From Ralstonia sp. RRA (GTDB lineage: Bacteria; Pseudomonadota; Gammaproteobacteria; Burkholderiales; Burkholderiaceae): a stretch of DNA of 64,000 nt. The stretch lies in NCBI RefSeq assembly GCF_037023145.1, contig NZ_CP146091.1, forward strand, positions 3,472,001 through 3,536,000, in the 5' to 3' direction. How positions within the stretch are numbered: the first letter of the stretch is position 1; every line of letters begins with the position of its first letter. The notes below the pieces were generated by a model. That model was given only the letters and a program-made list of their open reading frames with translations, did no database searches and was not told the origin of the DNA. The translations under genes and the position numbers were made by a program. Positions 21,462 through 30,676 of the stretch are shown here, in pieces.

Positions 21462-21839
21462 ATGCTCGCAGGACACACGGTGCAGGTCACCCACGCGCTG
21501 GAACAGGTGACGGACTATTGGTCGCCGCGCATCGTCGGCCAGGTCAATGACCAGTACATCAAGGTCGCCAAGTTGAAGGGCGAATTCGTCTGGCACGACC
21601 ACCCGAATGAGGATGAGCTGTTCTTCGTGGTCTACGGCCGCCTGAAGATCGCCTTCGAAGACCGCGACGACGTCCACCTCGGCCCCGGCGAATTCTGCGT
21701 AGTGCCGCGCGGCGTGCGCCACTGCCCCGTTGCCGACGAGGAGTGCGGGATCATGCTGATCGAAACCGTGACCACGCAGCACACGGGCGATGTGATCACC
21801 GAGCGCACCGTGGCGCTCGACACCCAGCTCAACGGATAA
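21462..21839 (+). CDS. Cupin domain protein
   Basis: Single cupin domain protein of 125 residues. The first cupin motif is WHDHPNEDELFFVVYGRL at about 44-61, with His45, His47 and Glu52 placed to bind a metal; the second motif is around GEFCVVPRGVRHCP. Such proteins act as isomerases, dioxygenases or sugar-binding modules; none can be assigned. Its last 11 bp overlap the convergent TSUP permease gene. Confidence 0.85.
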   Translation: MLAGHTVQVTHALEQVTDYWSPRIVGQVNDQYIKVAKLKGEFVWHDHPNEDELFFVVYGRLKIAFEDRDDVHLGPGEFCVVPRGVRHCPVADEECGIMLIETVTTQHTGDVITERTVALDTQLNG

Positions 21840-22587
21840 ACGCGTCGTAAGCGGTCTTCAGGATCAGCGCCAGCACCACCACGATGAACACCTTGCGCAC
21901 GAAGCGGCTGCCGTGCCGCAGCGCAAGGTGGCTGCCGACCTGATTGCCGGCCACGTTGGCCACCGCCATCACCAGGCCAAGCTGCCACCACACGTGGCCC
22001 TTGGATGCCAGCAGCAGCAAGGCCGCCACGTTGGTCGCCAGATTGACGATCTTGGTGGATGCGGATGCGTGCAGGAAGTCGTAGCCGAACACGCGCACGA
22101 ACACGATCATCAGGAAGCTGCCGGTGCCCGGGCCAAACACACCGTCGTAGAAACCAATCACGGCGCCGGCCAGCAGTGCCGCAGCACGCTCGCGCCAACC
22201 TGCGAGGCTGGGGGCGTGTTCTGCGCCCAGGTTCTTCTTGGCCACCGTGTAGATCAGTAGCGCCGCCAGCACGAACGGCAGCGCGCGGCGCAGCGGCTCG
22301 GCGGGAATGTGCGTGAGCGCCCATGCGCCCAGCAGCGAAAACCCAAACGCTGTGACCACTGCCGGCGCCGTCGCGCCCCAGTAGATGCGTACCGTCCGCC
22401 CATAGCGCACTGCCGCCGTAGCCGTGCCCGACATCGACGCGACCTTGTTGGTGCCAATCAGCGTGGCCGGCGCAATGTTCGGGTACGCCGAGAACAGCGC
22501 GGGAATCTGCACCAGGCCGCCACCACCGGCCACGGCATCGATCAGGCCAGCCAGAAAGCCGGCCAAGGCGAGCAAAGCGAATTCCAT
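21829..22587 (-). CDS. TSUP family (TauE/SafE) membrane transporter
   Basis: Integral membrane protein of 252 residues with about eight hydrophobic helices. The opening repeat contains GFLAGLIDAVAGGGGLVQIPAL and the second half has IGFYDGVFGPGTGSF, the paired glycine-rich signatures of the TauE/SafE sulfite/organo-anion exporter family. The transported anion is unknown. Convergent with the cupin gene, and 32 bp after the upstream acetyltransferase-like gene, so these two may share a transcript. Confidence 0.88.
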   Translation of the reverse strand: MEFALLALAGFLAGLIDAVAGGGGLVQIPALFSAYPNIAPATLIGTNKVASMSGTATAAVRYGRTVRIYWGATAPAVVTAFGFSLLGAWALTHIPAEPLRRALPFVLAALLIYTVAKKNLGAEHAPSLAGWRERAAALLAGAVIGFYDGVFGPGTGSFLMIVFVRVFGYDFLHASASTKIVNLATNVAALLLLASKGHVWWQLGLVMAVANVAGNQVGSHLALRHGSRFVRKVFIVVVLALILKTAYDAFIR

Positions 22588-22619
22588 CAGGGGAGTAGAG
22601 ACAGGCGGGTGATCAGGAC

Positions 22620-23057
22620 TTAGCCCAGCGATTTGGGCGACGGACGCGCACTGCGCCGCCAGCAGCCGGACGCATCCGGCGCAAAGCCAAGCGCGGTGGC
22701 GTCATACGCTGCAAGCGCCGCAGGCGGCAGCAGAACGTGGAGTATGCCATGTGCGCGGGCGTACTCATTGACGGCAGCCAAGGCAGCATCACGCGTGACC
22801 ACGTCATCGGAAAACGCCATCACGCCGACTGGCAGCCACGCCACCAACCCGCCCAGCGCCAGGTGCGGTACGAGCGTGATCGGCGCGACACCGACCAATG
22901 CCCCGTCCGCCTCTACGAGAAAGCACGGATGCGCGCTCGGCTGGGCCAGCAGCGTATCGACGGCATGCGCCAATTGCAGCGGCGAAGCGCCCGATGCGAT
23001 GGCAGCCAACAGGCGGGGCCGGTCATCCGGCGTGGCGAGACGGGTGGACAGGGTCAT
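22620..23057 (-). CDS. GNAT-like acetyltransferase
   Basis: Protein of 145 residues resembling the GNAT fold: it starts STRLATPDDRPRLLAAIASG and has a central hydrophobic strand pair (CFLVEADGALVGVAPITLVP). The acetyl-CoA pyrophosphate loop is not clear, so this may be a divergent member. The gene is upstream of the TSUP permease on the same strand. Confidence 0.6.
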   Translation of the reverse strand: MTLSTRLATPDDRPRLLAAIASGASPLQLAHAVDTLLAQPSAHPCFLVEADGALVGVAPITLVPHLALGGLVAWLPVGVMAFSDDVVTRDAALAAVNEYARAHGILHVLLPPAALAAYDATALGFAPDASGCWRRSARPSPKSLG

Positions 23058-23177
23058 GGGCGGCTCGAAGCGAAGGCGCCATTGTCATGCAGCGCCCGCA
23101 TAGGCGTCGACTCCGAATGCATTTCTCTTGTGAATCGGCGCCAACCAGAATGGGGAGAACACCCCAAGGAGACCGCC

Positions 23178-23414
23178 ATGACCGACCCGACCCGCGCGCT
23201 CACGCTGCAATTGCTGCAATCGCTGGCCGAACGGCCGAGGCCCTATACCGAGGTGTTGGAGGCTTGGCGGACGTCGTGTCCGCGATTGTCGATCTGGGAA
23301 GATGCGTGCATCGACGGGCTGGTGGACTGTGCGCCCGGGTCGTCACCAGAGCAGCATCTTGTGACGGTCAGCGCCCGGGGCCGGGCCCTGTTGGCGGCGA
23401 GCGCCGCGCACTGA
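23178..23414 (+). CDS. Small conserved hypothetical protein
   Basis: Protein of 78 residues beginning MTDPTRALTLQLLQSLAERP with a compact region TSCPRLSIWEDACIDGLVD. The ATG has AAGGAG seven bases upstream, and a strong terminator follows 15 bp after the stop, so this is an independent short gene. Its fold resembles a winged-helix end module by eye only; function unknown. Confidence 0.7.
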   Translation: MTDPTRALTLQLLQSLAERPRPYTEVLEAWRTSCPRLSIWEDACIDGLVDCAPGSSPEQHLVTVSARGRALLAASAAH

Positions 23415-23428
23415 AGGCACAAACTAAA

Positions 23429-23471
23429 AGGCCCTGCCGGGGATCACCTGGCAGGGCCTCTATTTTATTTA
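23429..23471 (+). terminator. Rho-independent terminator
   Basis: Ten-base stem AGGCCCTGCC with an 11-base loop and its complement, followed by an AT-rich tail CTATTTTATTT. It ends the transcript of the 78-residue gene. The following 200 bp up to the livM stop contain no gene that I can see. Confidence 0.9.
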
Positions 23472-23673
23472 GCATCTCCACCGTTTCGTGCGGTGTGTGC
23501 TGTCGTCTCCTCGCTCCCGCCTCATTTATCTCGTGCGAAAACCGTAACGAGACTGTAAAGAATGCACCGCAACGCAACAACTAGAGCAAACCCTTACGGT
23601 GCACTAAGCACCAAATCGGCGCCAAGATCATCCTTTCGGGGGGGATGCGACGCCATTTGCGGTCATTGTGACC

Positions 23674-24666
23674 CTAGCGCCGCAACCAAGGTAGCCGTGC
23701 AGCAATTTCGCCCATGATGCCGCGGCGGAAGGTCAGCACGCAGATCACGAAGATCGCGCCCGTGACCGTCGTCACCGATTCGCCCAGCACATTGAACCCG
23801 TCGATGCCGGTGGCGCCCGCCAGGAAGGTGCCGATGTCGCCCAGCTTGTTTTCCAGCGCAATCACCAGTGCCGCACCGAGGATCGGGCCCGACAGGATGC
23901 CCAGGCCGCCCACCAGCGTCATCAGGATCACCGAGCCGGACATCGACCAATGCACGTCCGTCAGCGTCTCGAAGCCGAGCACCAGCGTCTTGAGCGAACC
24001 GGCCAGGCCGGTCAGCGCGGCCGACAACACGAAGGCCAGCAGCTTGAAGCGGTCGGTGTCGTAGCCAAGGGAGATGGCGCGCGGCTCGTTCTCCTTGATG
24101 GCCTTGAGGATCTGCCCGAACGGCGAGTGGATCGTGCGCACGATCAGCAGGAAGGCCAGCGCCACGATGGCGAGCACGACGTAGTACAGCGTCATGTCCG
24201 ACGACAGATCGAGCACGCCGAACAGCTTGCCGCGCGGCACGCCTTGCAGGCCATCTTCACCGCCGGTGAACGGCACCTGCAGGCAGAAGAAGTACAGCAT
24301 CTGCGCCAGCGCCAGCGTGATCATCGCGAAGTAGATGCCCTGGCGGCGGATGGCCAGCAGGCCCACGACCAGGCCGATGAAGGCGCCTGCCGCCGTGCCG
24401 GCCAGCAGGCCGAGTTCCGGCGTGACGTGCAGGTCGCGCATCATGTAACCGGCCACGTAGCCCGCGCCGCCAAAGAACGCCGCGTGCCCGAACGACAGCA
24501 GCCCGGTATAGCCCAGCAGCAGATTGAAGGCCGAAGCAAACAGCGCAAAGCACAGCAGCTTGGCGACGAACACCGGATACGCGCCCACCAGCGGCGCAGC
24601 AACGAGCGCCACCAGCAATAGGCCGTACAGAGCGTATTTGAGGGAAGAGGAAGAGGTGTTTTGCAT
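23674..24666 (-). CDS. livM: Branched-chain amino acid ABC transporter permease LivM
   Basis: Inner-membrane permease of 330 residues with about nine hydrophobic helices. It contains LLLGYTGLLSFGHAAFFGGAGY and the cytoplasmic loop AIKENEPRAISLGYD, the conserved ATPase-contact region of the LivM family. It lies 13 bp after livH and closes the liv gene cluster. Confidence 0.94.
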   Translation of the reverse strand: MQNTSSSSLKYALYGLLLVALVAAPLVGAYPVFVAKLLCFALFASAFNLLLGYTGLLSFGHAAFFGGAGYVAGYMMRDLHVTPELGLLAGTAAGAFIGLVVGLLAIRRQGIYFAMITLALAQMLYFFCLQVPFTGGEDGLQGVPRGKLFGVLDLSSDMTLYYVVLAIVALAFLLIVRTIHSPFGQILKAIKENEPRAISLGYDTDRFKLLAFVLSAALTGLAGSLKTLVLGFETLTDVHWSMSGSVILMTLVGGLGILSGPILGAALVIALENKLGDIGTFLAGATGIDGFNVLGESVTTVTGAIFVICVLTFRRGIMGEIAARLPWLRR

Positions 24667-24679
24667 AGTGCCGCTTCGC

Positions 24680-25564
24680 TTATTTCTCTTTACCGAACAG
24701 GCCCGCCGGACGCACCAGCAGCACCAGCACCATGATCACGAACACCACTGTGGATGACGCCTGTGGATAAAACACCTTGGTCAGCCCTTCAATGACACCC
24801 AGGCCCAGCCCGGTGACGATCGAACCGAGGATCGACCCCATACCGCCGATCACCACCACCGCAAACACGGTGATGATCATGCTCTGCCCCATCAGCGGCG
24901 AGATCTGGATGACGGGTGCCGCCAGCACACCGGCAAACGCCGCCAGCGCCACACCAAAGCCGTAGGTGAGCGTGACCATCAACGGCACGTTCACACCAAA
25001 GGCTTCGACCAGCTTCGGGTTCTCGGTGCCGGCGCGCAGATACGCGCCCAGCTTGGTCTTCTCGATCATGAACCACGTGGCGAAGCACACCGCCAGCGAA
25101 GCCACCACCACCCACGCGCGGTAGTTGGGCAGCATCATGAAGCCGAGGTCCGTGGCACCCTGCAGCAGCTCGGGCGTGTCATACGGCAGGCCCGACACGC
25201 CGTAGATGGCGCGGAAGACGCCCTCAATGACCAACGTCACGCCCAGCGTGAGCAGCAGGCCATACAGATGGTCGAGCTTGTAGATGAAGCGCAGCAGCGT
25301 TCGCTCGATCACCACGCCCAGCACGCCGATCGCCAGCGGCGAGAGCACCAGCATCAGCCAGTACGGCAGGCCCAGGTACGAGAAGCCCATCCACGTGAGC
25401 ACCGCGCCCAGCATGAACAGCGCACCGTGCGCAAAGTTGATGACGTTGAGCAGCCCGAAGATGACCGCAAGGCCCAGGCTCAACATCGCATAAAAGGAAC
25501 CGTTGACCAGGCCCAGCAGCAGCTGGCTGAGCATGGCCGGTAGCGGAACGCCGAAGATTTCCAT
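24680..25564 (-). CDS. livH: Branched-chain amino acid ABC transporter permease LivH
   Basis: Permease partner of LivM, 294 residues with multiple hydrophobic helices. Typical segments are GLVNGSFYAMLSLGLAVIFG near the start and AFGVNVPLMVTLTYGFG in the ATPase-contact loop. I start at the ATG at 25564 rather than a TTG three codons upstream. It follows the binding-protein gene by 80 bp. A perfect DnaA box lies in its coding sequence at 24762-24770. Confidence 0.93.
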   Translation of the reverse strand: MEIFGVPLPAMLSQLLLGLVNGSFYAMLSLGLAVIFGLLNVINFAHGALFMLGAVLTWMGFSYLGLPYWLMLVLSPLAIGVLGVVIERTLLRFIYKLDHLYGLLLTLGVTLVIEGVFRAIYGVSGLPYDTPELLQGATDLGFMMLPNYRAWVVVASLAVCFATWFMIEKTKLGAYLRAGTENPKLVEAFGVNVPLMVTLTYGFGVALAAFAGVLAAPVIQISPLMGQSMIITVFAVVVIGGMGSILGSIVTGLGLGVIEGLTKVFYPQASSTVVFVIMVLVLLVRPAGLFGKEK

Positions 25565-25644
25565 CGCGGTCAAGAAGAGAACACCACACCAACACGATTG
25601 ACGGCGCCGCCCTCCATTGGACAGCGGCGCCGGTTCTTACACGC

Positions 25645-26865
25645 TTACTTCTTCCACAGCGCGCACTTCGATTCCGCCTGCGTGGCGAAGGCTTGCTCGC
25701 CCGGAATCGTTGCCACGACCTTCAGGTAATCCCACGGCTTCTTCGACTCGGCCGGCGTCTTCACCTGCAGCAGGTACATGTCGTGGATGCCACGGCCGTC
25801 CTGGCGGATGTAGCCCTTGGTGTAGAAGTCGTCGATCTTCGTCTTCTTGAGCTGCGCGATCACCTTGTCCGGATCATCCGTGCCGGCGGCAGCCACCGCC
25901 TTGATGTAGTTCGACACGGCCGAGTAGTCGGCGGCCTGCAAGCTGCTCGGCATCTTCTTCATCTTCATGAAGTAGCGGTTGGCGAACTTGCGCGTGGCGT
26001 CGTTCATGTCCCAGTACCAGCTGTCGGTCATTAACAGGCCTTCGGCTGTTTGCAGGCCCAGGCTATGCACGTCGTTGATGAACATCAGCAGGCCCGCGAT
26101 CTTCATCGACTTGGTGATGCCGAATTCCTTGGCCGCCTTGATCGAGTTGATCGTGTCGCCGCCCGCGTTGGCCAGGCCCAGGATCTGCGCCTTGGACGAC
26201 TGCGCCTGCAGCAGGTACGACGAGAAGTCCGACGCCGACAGCGGGTGCTTGACCGAGCCCACCACCGTACCGCCGTTGGCCTTGACCACGGCTGCGGTGT
26301 CGTTCTCCAGCGAGTGGCCAAACGCGTAGTCGGCGGTCAGGAAGAACCACGACTTGCCGCCCTGCTTGACCACCGCGCTGCCGGTGCCCTTGGCCAGCGC
26401 CACCGTGTCATACGCGTAGTGGATCGTGTACGGCGTGCACTCCTCGTTGGTCAGGCGGGCTGTGCCGGCGCCGATGCCGATGAACACCTTCTTCTTCTCG
26501 GCCGCCACCTTGCTCATCGCCAGCGACGTGGCGGAGTTGGTGCCGCCCAGCAGCATGTCGATGCCCTGCTGATCCATCCACTCGCGCGCCTTGGAGGCCG
26601 CGATATCCGCCTTGTTCTGGTGGTCGGCCGTGACCAGTTCGATCGGCTTGCCGAGCACCTTGCCGCCCGCGTCTTCGATCGCCATCTTCACGGCCTCGAC
26701 ACCGCCCTGCCCGTCGATGTCGGCATACAGACCCGACAGATCGGTGATGTAGCCGATCTTCACCTTGTCGCCGCTCACCTGGGCGTGCGCGCCCGACGAC
26801 GCCAAACCAGCCGCCGCCCCCAGTCCTACCGCCATCAGTGCACCAGCCAGCTTCTTGAGTGTCAT
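25645..26865 (-). CDS. Branched-chain amino acid ABC transporter substrate-binding protein
   Basis: Periplasmic binding protein of 406 residues. A signal peptide runs over residues 1-28 with cleavage after AHA, and the mature protein starts QVSGDKVKIGYITDLSG. The ATG at 26865 follows AGGAG. It sits between livF and livH, as expected for the cognate receptor. The many Lys and Asp residues and the family suggest amino acid or related organic acid ligands; specificity is not visible. Confidence 0.93.
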   Translation of the reverse strand: MTLKKLAGALMAVGLGAAAGLASSGAHAQVSGDKVKIGYITDLSGLYADIDGQGGVEAVKMAIEDAGGKVLGKPIELVTADHQNKADIAASKAREWMDQQGIDMLLGGTNSATSLAMSKVAAEKKKVFIGIGAGTARLTNEECTPYTIHYAYDTVALAKGTGSAVVKQGGKSWFFLTADYAFGHSLENDTAAVVKANGGTVVGSVKHPLSASDFSSYLLQAQSSKAQILGLANAGGDTINSIKAAKEFGITKSMKIAGLLMFINDVHSLGLQTAEGLLMTDSWYWDMNDATRKFANRYFMKMKKMPSSLQAADYSAVSNYIKAVAAAGTDDPDKVIAQLKKTKIDDFYTKGYIRQDGRGIHDMYLLQVKTPAESKKPWDYLKVVATIPGEQAFATQAESKCALWKK

Positions 26866-26941
26866 GGTCTTGTCTCCTGTAGTGCGCGCATCGCTTGTGA
26901 CGCGTCGCGCGGTGGTGAAGCAAATCGATATCGACAACGCG

Positions 26942-27682
26942 TTAAACGCCGAGCAGCTCGTGCAGCACCGGCATCTTGTCCTGCAACTGCGCCGCCTCGA
27001 AACGCTCGACGATGCGGCCGTGTTCCATCACATAGAAGCGATCGGCCAGCGGCGCGGCAAAGCGGAAGTTCTGCTCCACCATCACCACCGTGTAGCCGCG
27101 CTTCTTGAGCATCAGGATCATGCGGGCCAGCGCCTGCACGATCACCGGGGCCAGCCCCTCGGAAATTTCATCGAGCAGCAGCAGGTTCGCACCCGTGCGC
27201 AGGATGCGACCAACCGCCAGCATCTGCTGCTCACCGCCCGACAGGCGCGTGCCCTGGCTCTGGCGACGCTCCCTCAGGTTGGGGAACATCGCGTAGATCT
27301 CGTCGATGCTCATGCCGGGGTTGCCGCTCTTGGCAACTTGGTCTTTCAGCACCGGCGGCAGCATCAGGTTCTCTTCGCACGACAGGCTGGAGAAAATGCC
27401 GCGCTCTTCCGGGCAATAGCCGATGCCGCAGTGGGCAATCTTGTGCGTCGGCAGGTCGATGGTCTCGATGCCCTGGCCGCTGGCGTCGTGCACGACGATC
27501 GAGCCCTTGCGCGAGCCCACCAGGCCCATGATGGCGCGCAGCGTGGTGGTACGGCCCGCACCATTGCGGCCGAGCAACGTGACGACCTCGCCGCGGTTCA
27601 CGGTCAGGTCGACACCATGCAGGATGTGCGATTCGCCGTACCAGGCGTGCAGGTCCTTGATCTGGAGCGCGGGCGTGCTCAT
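26942..27682 (-). CDS. livF: Branched-chain amino acid ABC transporter ATPase LivF
   Basis: ABC ATPase of 246 residues. The Walker A segment reads LGRNGAGRTTTLRAIMG, in which the usual lysine-containing GKTT is GRTT, so the conserved Lys is replaced by Arg. The ABC signature LSGGEQQMLAVGR and Walker B LLLLDEISEGLAP are intact. The Lys-to-Arg change in the P-loop would normally reduce or abolish ATP hydrolysis, so it needs confirmation as real rather than a sequencing error. Located 92 bp after livG. Confidence 0.92.
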   Translation of the reverse strand: MSTPALQIKDLHAWYGESHILHGVDLTVNRGEVVTLLGRNGAGRTTTLRAIMGLVGSRKGSIVVHDASGQGIETIDLPTHKIAHCGIGYCPEERGIFSSLSCEENLMLPPVLKDQVAKSGNPGMSIDEIYAMFPNLRERRQSQGTRLSGGEQQMLAVGRILRTGANLLLLDEISEGLAPVIVQALARMILMLKKRGYTVVMVEQNFRFAAPLADRFYVMEHGRIVERFEAAQLQDKMPVLHELLGV

Positions 27683-27774
27683 GCAGTGTTCTCGTGTGTT
27701 CGGGTCTAGCGTTTGGTGACACGGCTGATCGTCTTACAGCCGCGTCGCATGATCGATCAACGTCGATCGAGGCC

Positions 27775-28545
27775 TCAATGGCCCTCCAGCGCCGCATCGG
27801 CGGTGCCCATATAGGCTTCCATCACCTGCGGGTTCTTCGAGACGTCTTCGTACGGGCCTTCCGCCAGAATCTGGCCACGCTGCAGCACCGTGATCTTGTC
27901 GGCGATGGAGGACACCACGTTCATGTTGTGCTCCACCATCAGGATCGTGCGGCCTTCGGACACGCGCTTGATCAGCTCAGTCACGCGGTCCACATCTTCG
28001 TGGCCCATGCCTTGCGTGGGCTCGTCGAGCAGCATCAGCTCGGGCTCCATCGCCAGCGTGGTGGCAATCTCCAGCGCGCGCTTGCGGCCGTACGGCAGCT
28101 CCACCGTCACGGTGTGCGCAAACTGCGTCAGCCCCACCTGTTCGAGCAACTCCATCGCACGCTCATTCAAGACATTGAGCGATTGCTCGCTTTGCCAGAA
28201 CGCGTATGCCGTACCGAGTTGACGCTGCAGCCCAACGCGAACGTTTTCCATCACCGTCAGATGCGGAAACACGGCGGAGATCTGGAACGAGCGAATCACG
28301 CCGCGCCGCGCAATCTGCGCCGGCTTTTCCGCGGTGATATCGAGGCCGTTGAACAGGATGGTGCCGCGCGTGGGCACCAGGAATTTGGTCAGCAGGTTGA
28401 AGCAAGTCGTCTTGCCAGCACCGTTCGGGCCGATGAGCGCATGGATCGACCCACGCTGCACGCGCAGGTTGACGTCGGACACGGCGGTAAAGCCCTTGAA
28501 GGCCTTGGTCAGTCCGCGCGTTTCGAGAATGATGTCCTGCGCCAT
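27775..28545 (-). CDS. livG: Branched-chain amino acid ABC transporter ATPase LivG
   Basis: ABC ATPase of 256 residues. Walker A GPNGAGKTTCFNLLTK is intact, as is the DEPTQGMGHEDVDRV segment after Walker B. The signature region reads LPYGRKRALEIATTL, without the canonical LSGGQ but with the LxYGxxRxLE form normal for LivG. The ATG at 28545 has AGAGGG upstream. It is the first gene of the cluster; the 244-bp upstream region holds its promoter but no clear element. Confidence 0.93.
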   Translation of the reverse strand: MAQDIILETRGLTKAFKGFTAVSDVNLRVQRGSIHALIGPNGAGKTTCFNLLTKFLVPTRGTILFNGLDITAEKPAQIARRGVIRSFQISAVFPHLTVMENVRVGLQRQLGTAYAFWQSEQSLNVLNERAMELLEQVGLTQFAHTVTVELPYGRKRALEIATTLAMEPELMLLDEPTQGMGHEDVDRVTELIKRVSEGRTILMVEHNMNVVSSIADKITVLQRGQILAEGPYEDVSKNPQVMEAYMGTADAALEGH

Positions 28546-28789
28546 GATTCCCTCTGGTCTCCCGCCTCTTTTTTGGTGCGGACGATTGTCAACGGCTGTT
28601 GCGTCGCAAAACATCGGGGTTTGTACCAAGACGATTACGCGTCGCTTACCGCCCCGAAACCCGCGCCGGTACTGGCTTTGCGGCTGACCGGCGAGGGTTA
28701 CGTAGAGTTACGTATCGGAGCAATACCGATTGCCTATCGATATGACACCGGCGCGTGTCACGCCCGTGTCATCGGCCCGCAAACCGGCG

Positions 28790-30424
28790 TCAGGCCGCCA
28801 CTGGCTCGCCGCGCGCACGCGCCTTGCGCGCCGCACGAATCATCTCGCTCGCCTTCTCCGCAATCATGATCGTCGGCGAGTTGGTATTGCCCGACGTGAT
28901 GGTCGGCATGACAGACGCATCGACCACACGCAGGCCCTCGATGCCGCGCACACGCAACTGCGCGTCGACCACCGCGTTTGCATCATCCGCGCGCCCCATG
29001 CGGCACGTGCCGACCGGGTGGAAGATGGTCGTGCCGATTTCGCCTGCAGCACGGGCAAGGTCTTCGTCGGTCTGGAAGGTCACGCCAGGCAGATATTCCT
29101 CCGGCTTGTACTTGGCCAACGCAGGTTGCGCGACGATGCGGCGCGTCAGGCGCAGTGAATCGGCCGCGACCTTGCGGTCTTCCTCTGTGGACAAGTAGTT
29201 CGGCGCGATCGTCGGCGCAGCAAACGGATCGGCCGAGGTGACATGCACCGAGCCACGCGAGGTCGGCCGCAGGTTGCACACGCTGGCGGTGAAGGCGTTG
29301 AACGCATGCAGCGGATCACCAAACTTGTCGAGCGAGAGCGGCTGCACGTGGTACTCCACATCCGGCCGCGCCACGCGCGGGTTCGAACGCGCGAACACCC
29401 CCAACTGCGATGGCGCCATGCTCATCGGCCCGCTGCGGTTGAACGCGTACTCCATGCCGATCAGCGCCTTGCCCCACCAGTTGGCGGCGCGCGTGTTGAG
29501 CGTCGGCACGCCATGTACCTTCACCACGCTGCGCAGTTGCAGATGGTCCTGCAGGTTCTCGCCCACACCGGGCAGCGCCTGACGCACGTGGATGCCCAGC
29601 GCCTGCAGTCGCTCCGGCTGACCGATGCCCGCCAGCTCCAGCAGCTGCGGCGAGTTGATCGCCCCAGCCGAGAGGATCACCTCTTCACGCGCGGCCACCG
29701 TGTAGTCCTGCCCTGCCCCGCGATACGTCACGCCCGTACAGCGCTTGCCGTCAAACGTGAGCGCGCGCACCTGCGCACCGGTCACGATGGTCAGATTGGG
29801 CCGTTGCGATGCCGGACGCAGAAAACCCTTGGCCGTGTTCCAACGGATGCCGTGTTTCTGGTTGACCTCGAAGTAGCCGACACCGAAGTTGTCCCCACGG
29901 TTGAAGTCGCTCGTGCGCGGGATGCCGGCCTGCACGGCGGCTTCGATGAAGGTCTCCAGCACTTGCCACTGCAGGCGCTGCGGTTCGACGCGCCATTCGC
30001 CGCTGGCGCCGTGCCATTCGTTGGCACCGCCGTGGTAGTTCTCGCTGGTCTTGAAGAGCGGCAGCACGGCATCCCACTTCCACGACGCATCGCCGGTGGT
30101 GGCAGCCCAGCCGTCGTAGTCCTCGCACTGGCCGCGCATGTAGATCATGCCGTTGATCGACGAGCAGCCGCCCAGTACGCGGCCGCGCGGGTAGCCGAGT
30201 GAGCGGCCATTCAGGCCGGGTTCTTCACGTGTGCGGTAGAGCCAGTCGGTGCGCGGGTTGCCAATGCAATACAGATAGCCGACGGGGATGTGGATCCAGT
30301 GGTAATCGTCCTTGCCGCCGGCTTCGAGCAGCAGCACAGAGACGTCGGGGTCCTGCGTCAGACGGTTGGCGAGGACGCAGCCCGCGGAGCCTGCGCCGAT
30401 GATGATGTAGTCGTAGGTTTCCAT
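28790..30424 (-). CDS. GMC family oxidoreductase (choline dehydrogenase-like)
   Basis: FAD-dependent alcohol dehydrogenase of 544 residues. The FAD loop GAGSAGCVLAN is at residues 10-20, the GMC signature GRVLGGCSSINGMIYMRG follows, and the C-terminal active-site region IFHPVGTCRMG contains the catalytic His. I start at METYDY (ATG 30424, GGAG upstream), since the codons before it come from a repeat element. Substrate is uncertain: alcohols such as choline or polyethylene glycol are used by relatives. Confidence 0.93.
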   Translation of the reverse strand: METYDYIIIGAGSAGCVLANRLTQDPDVSVLLLEAGGKDDYHWIHIPVGYLYCIGNPRTDWLYRTREEPGLNGRSLGYPRGRVLGGCSSINGMIYMRGQCEDYDGWAATTGDASWKWDAVLPLFKTSENYHGGANEWHGASGEWRVEPQRLQWQVLETFIEAAVQAGIPRTSDFNRGDNFGVGYFEVNQKHGIRWNTAKGFLRPASQRPNLTIVTGAQVRALTFDGKRCTGVTYRGAGQDYTVAAREEVILSAGAINSPQLLELAGIGQPERLQALGIHVRQALPGVGENLQDHLQLRSVVKVHGVPTLNTRAANWWGKALIGMEYAFNRSGPMSMAPSQLGVFARSNPRVARPDVEYHVQPLSLDKFGDPLHAFNAFTASVCNLRPTSRGSVHVTSADPFAAPTIAPNYLSTEEDRKVAADSLRLTRRIVAQPALAKYKPEEYLPGVTFQTDEDLARAAGEIGTTIFHPVGTCRMGRADDANAVVDAQLRVRGIEGLRVVDASVMPTITSGNTNSPTIMIAEKASEMIRAARKARARGEPVAA

Positions 30425-30521
30425 GTCTCCGTGCTTCTTTTCCTTGGTGTTGCTGGGTTTTGTTTTCTTGTTCTTGTTCTTGTGGTGCATCCCTTGTTTC
30501 ATCCCCTGCCGGGGCTGACTC

Positions 30522-30547
30522 ACTTTCTTTGTCTTGCCAAAGAAAGT
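30522..30547. repeat. Short palindrome of a CTTTCTTTG / CAAAGAAAG repeat element
   Basis: Perfect 10-bp arms (ACTTTCTTTG and complement) with a 6-base loop, followed at once by AAGCAAAGAAAGG. This sequence type recurs between genes in several proteobacterial genomes. It lies 98 bp upstream of the GMC gene start. Confidence 0.65.
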
Positions 30548-30583
30548 AAGCAAAGAAAGGCGCGCCCGAGATAGCGAAACATT

Positions 30584-30676
30584 CCTTGAATTTCTGTCGC
30601 AGGGAGGGGAAGGGAAAAACTCGCTTCGCTCAAACAGTTTCCCTTCCTTTTTCCTCCCTGCAACAAAAATTCAAGG
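30584..30676. repeat. Long imperfect intergenic palindrome
   Basis: A 93-bp imperfect inverted repeat. Pairing arms are 30584-30593 with 30667-30676, 30599-30607 (GCAGGGAGG) with 30653-30661, and 30610-30617 (AAGGGAAA) with 30638-30645. It would form a very stable hairpin in RNA or cruciform DNA. It occupies the 540-bp gap between the GMC gene and the next gene; I see no coding sequence in that gap. Confidence 0.75.
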
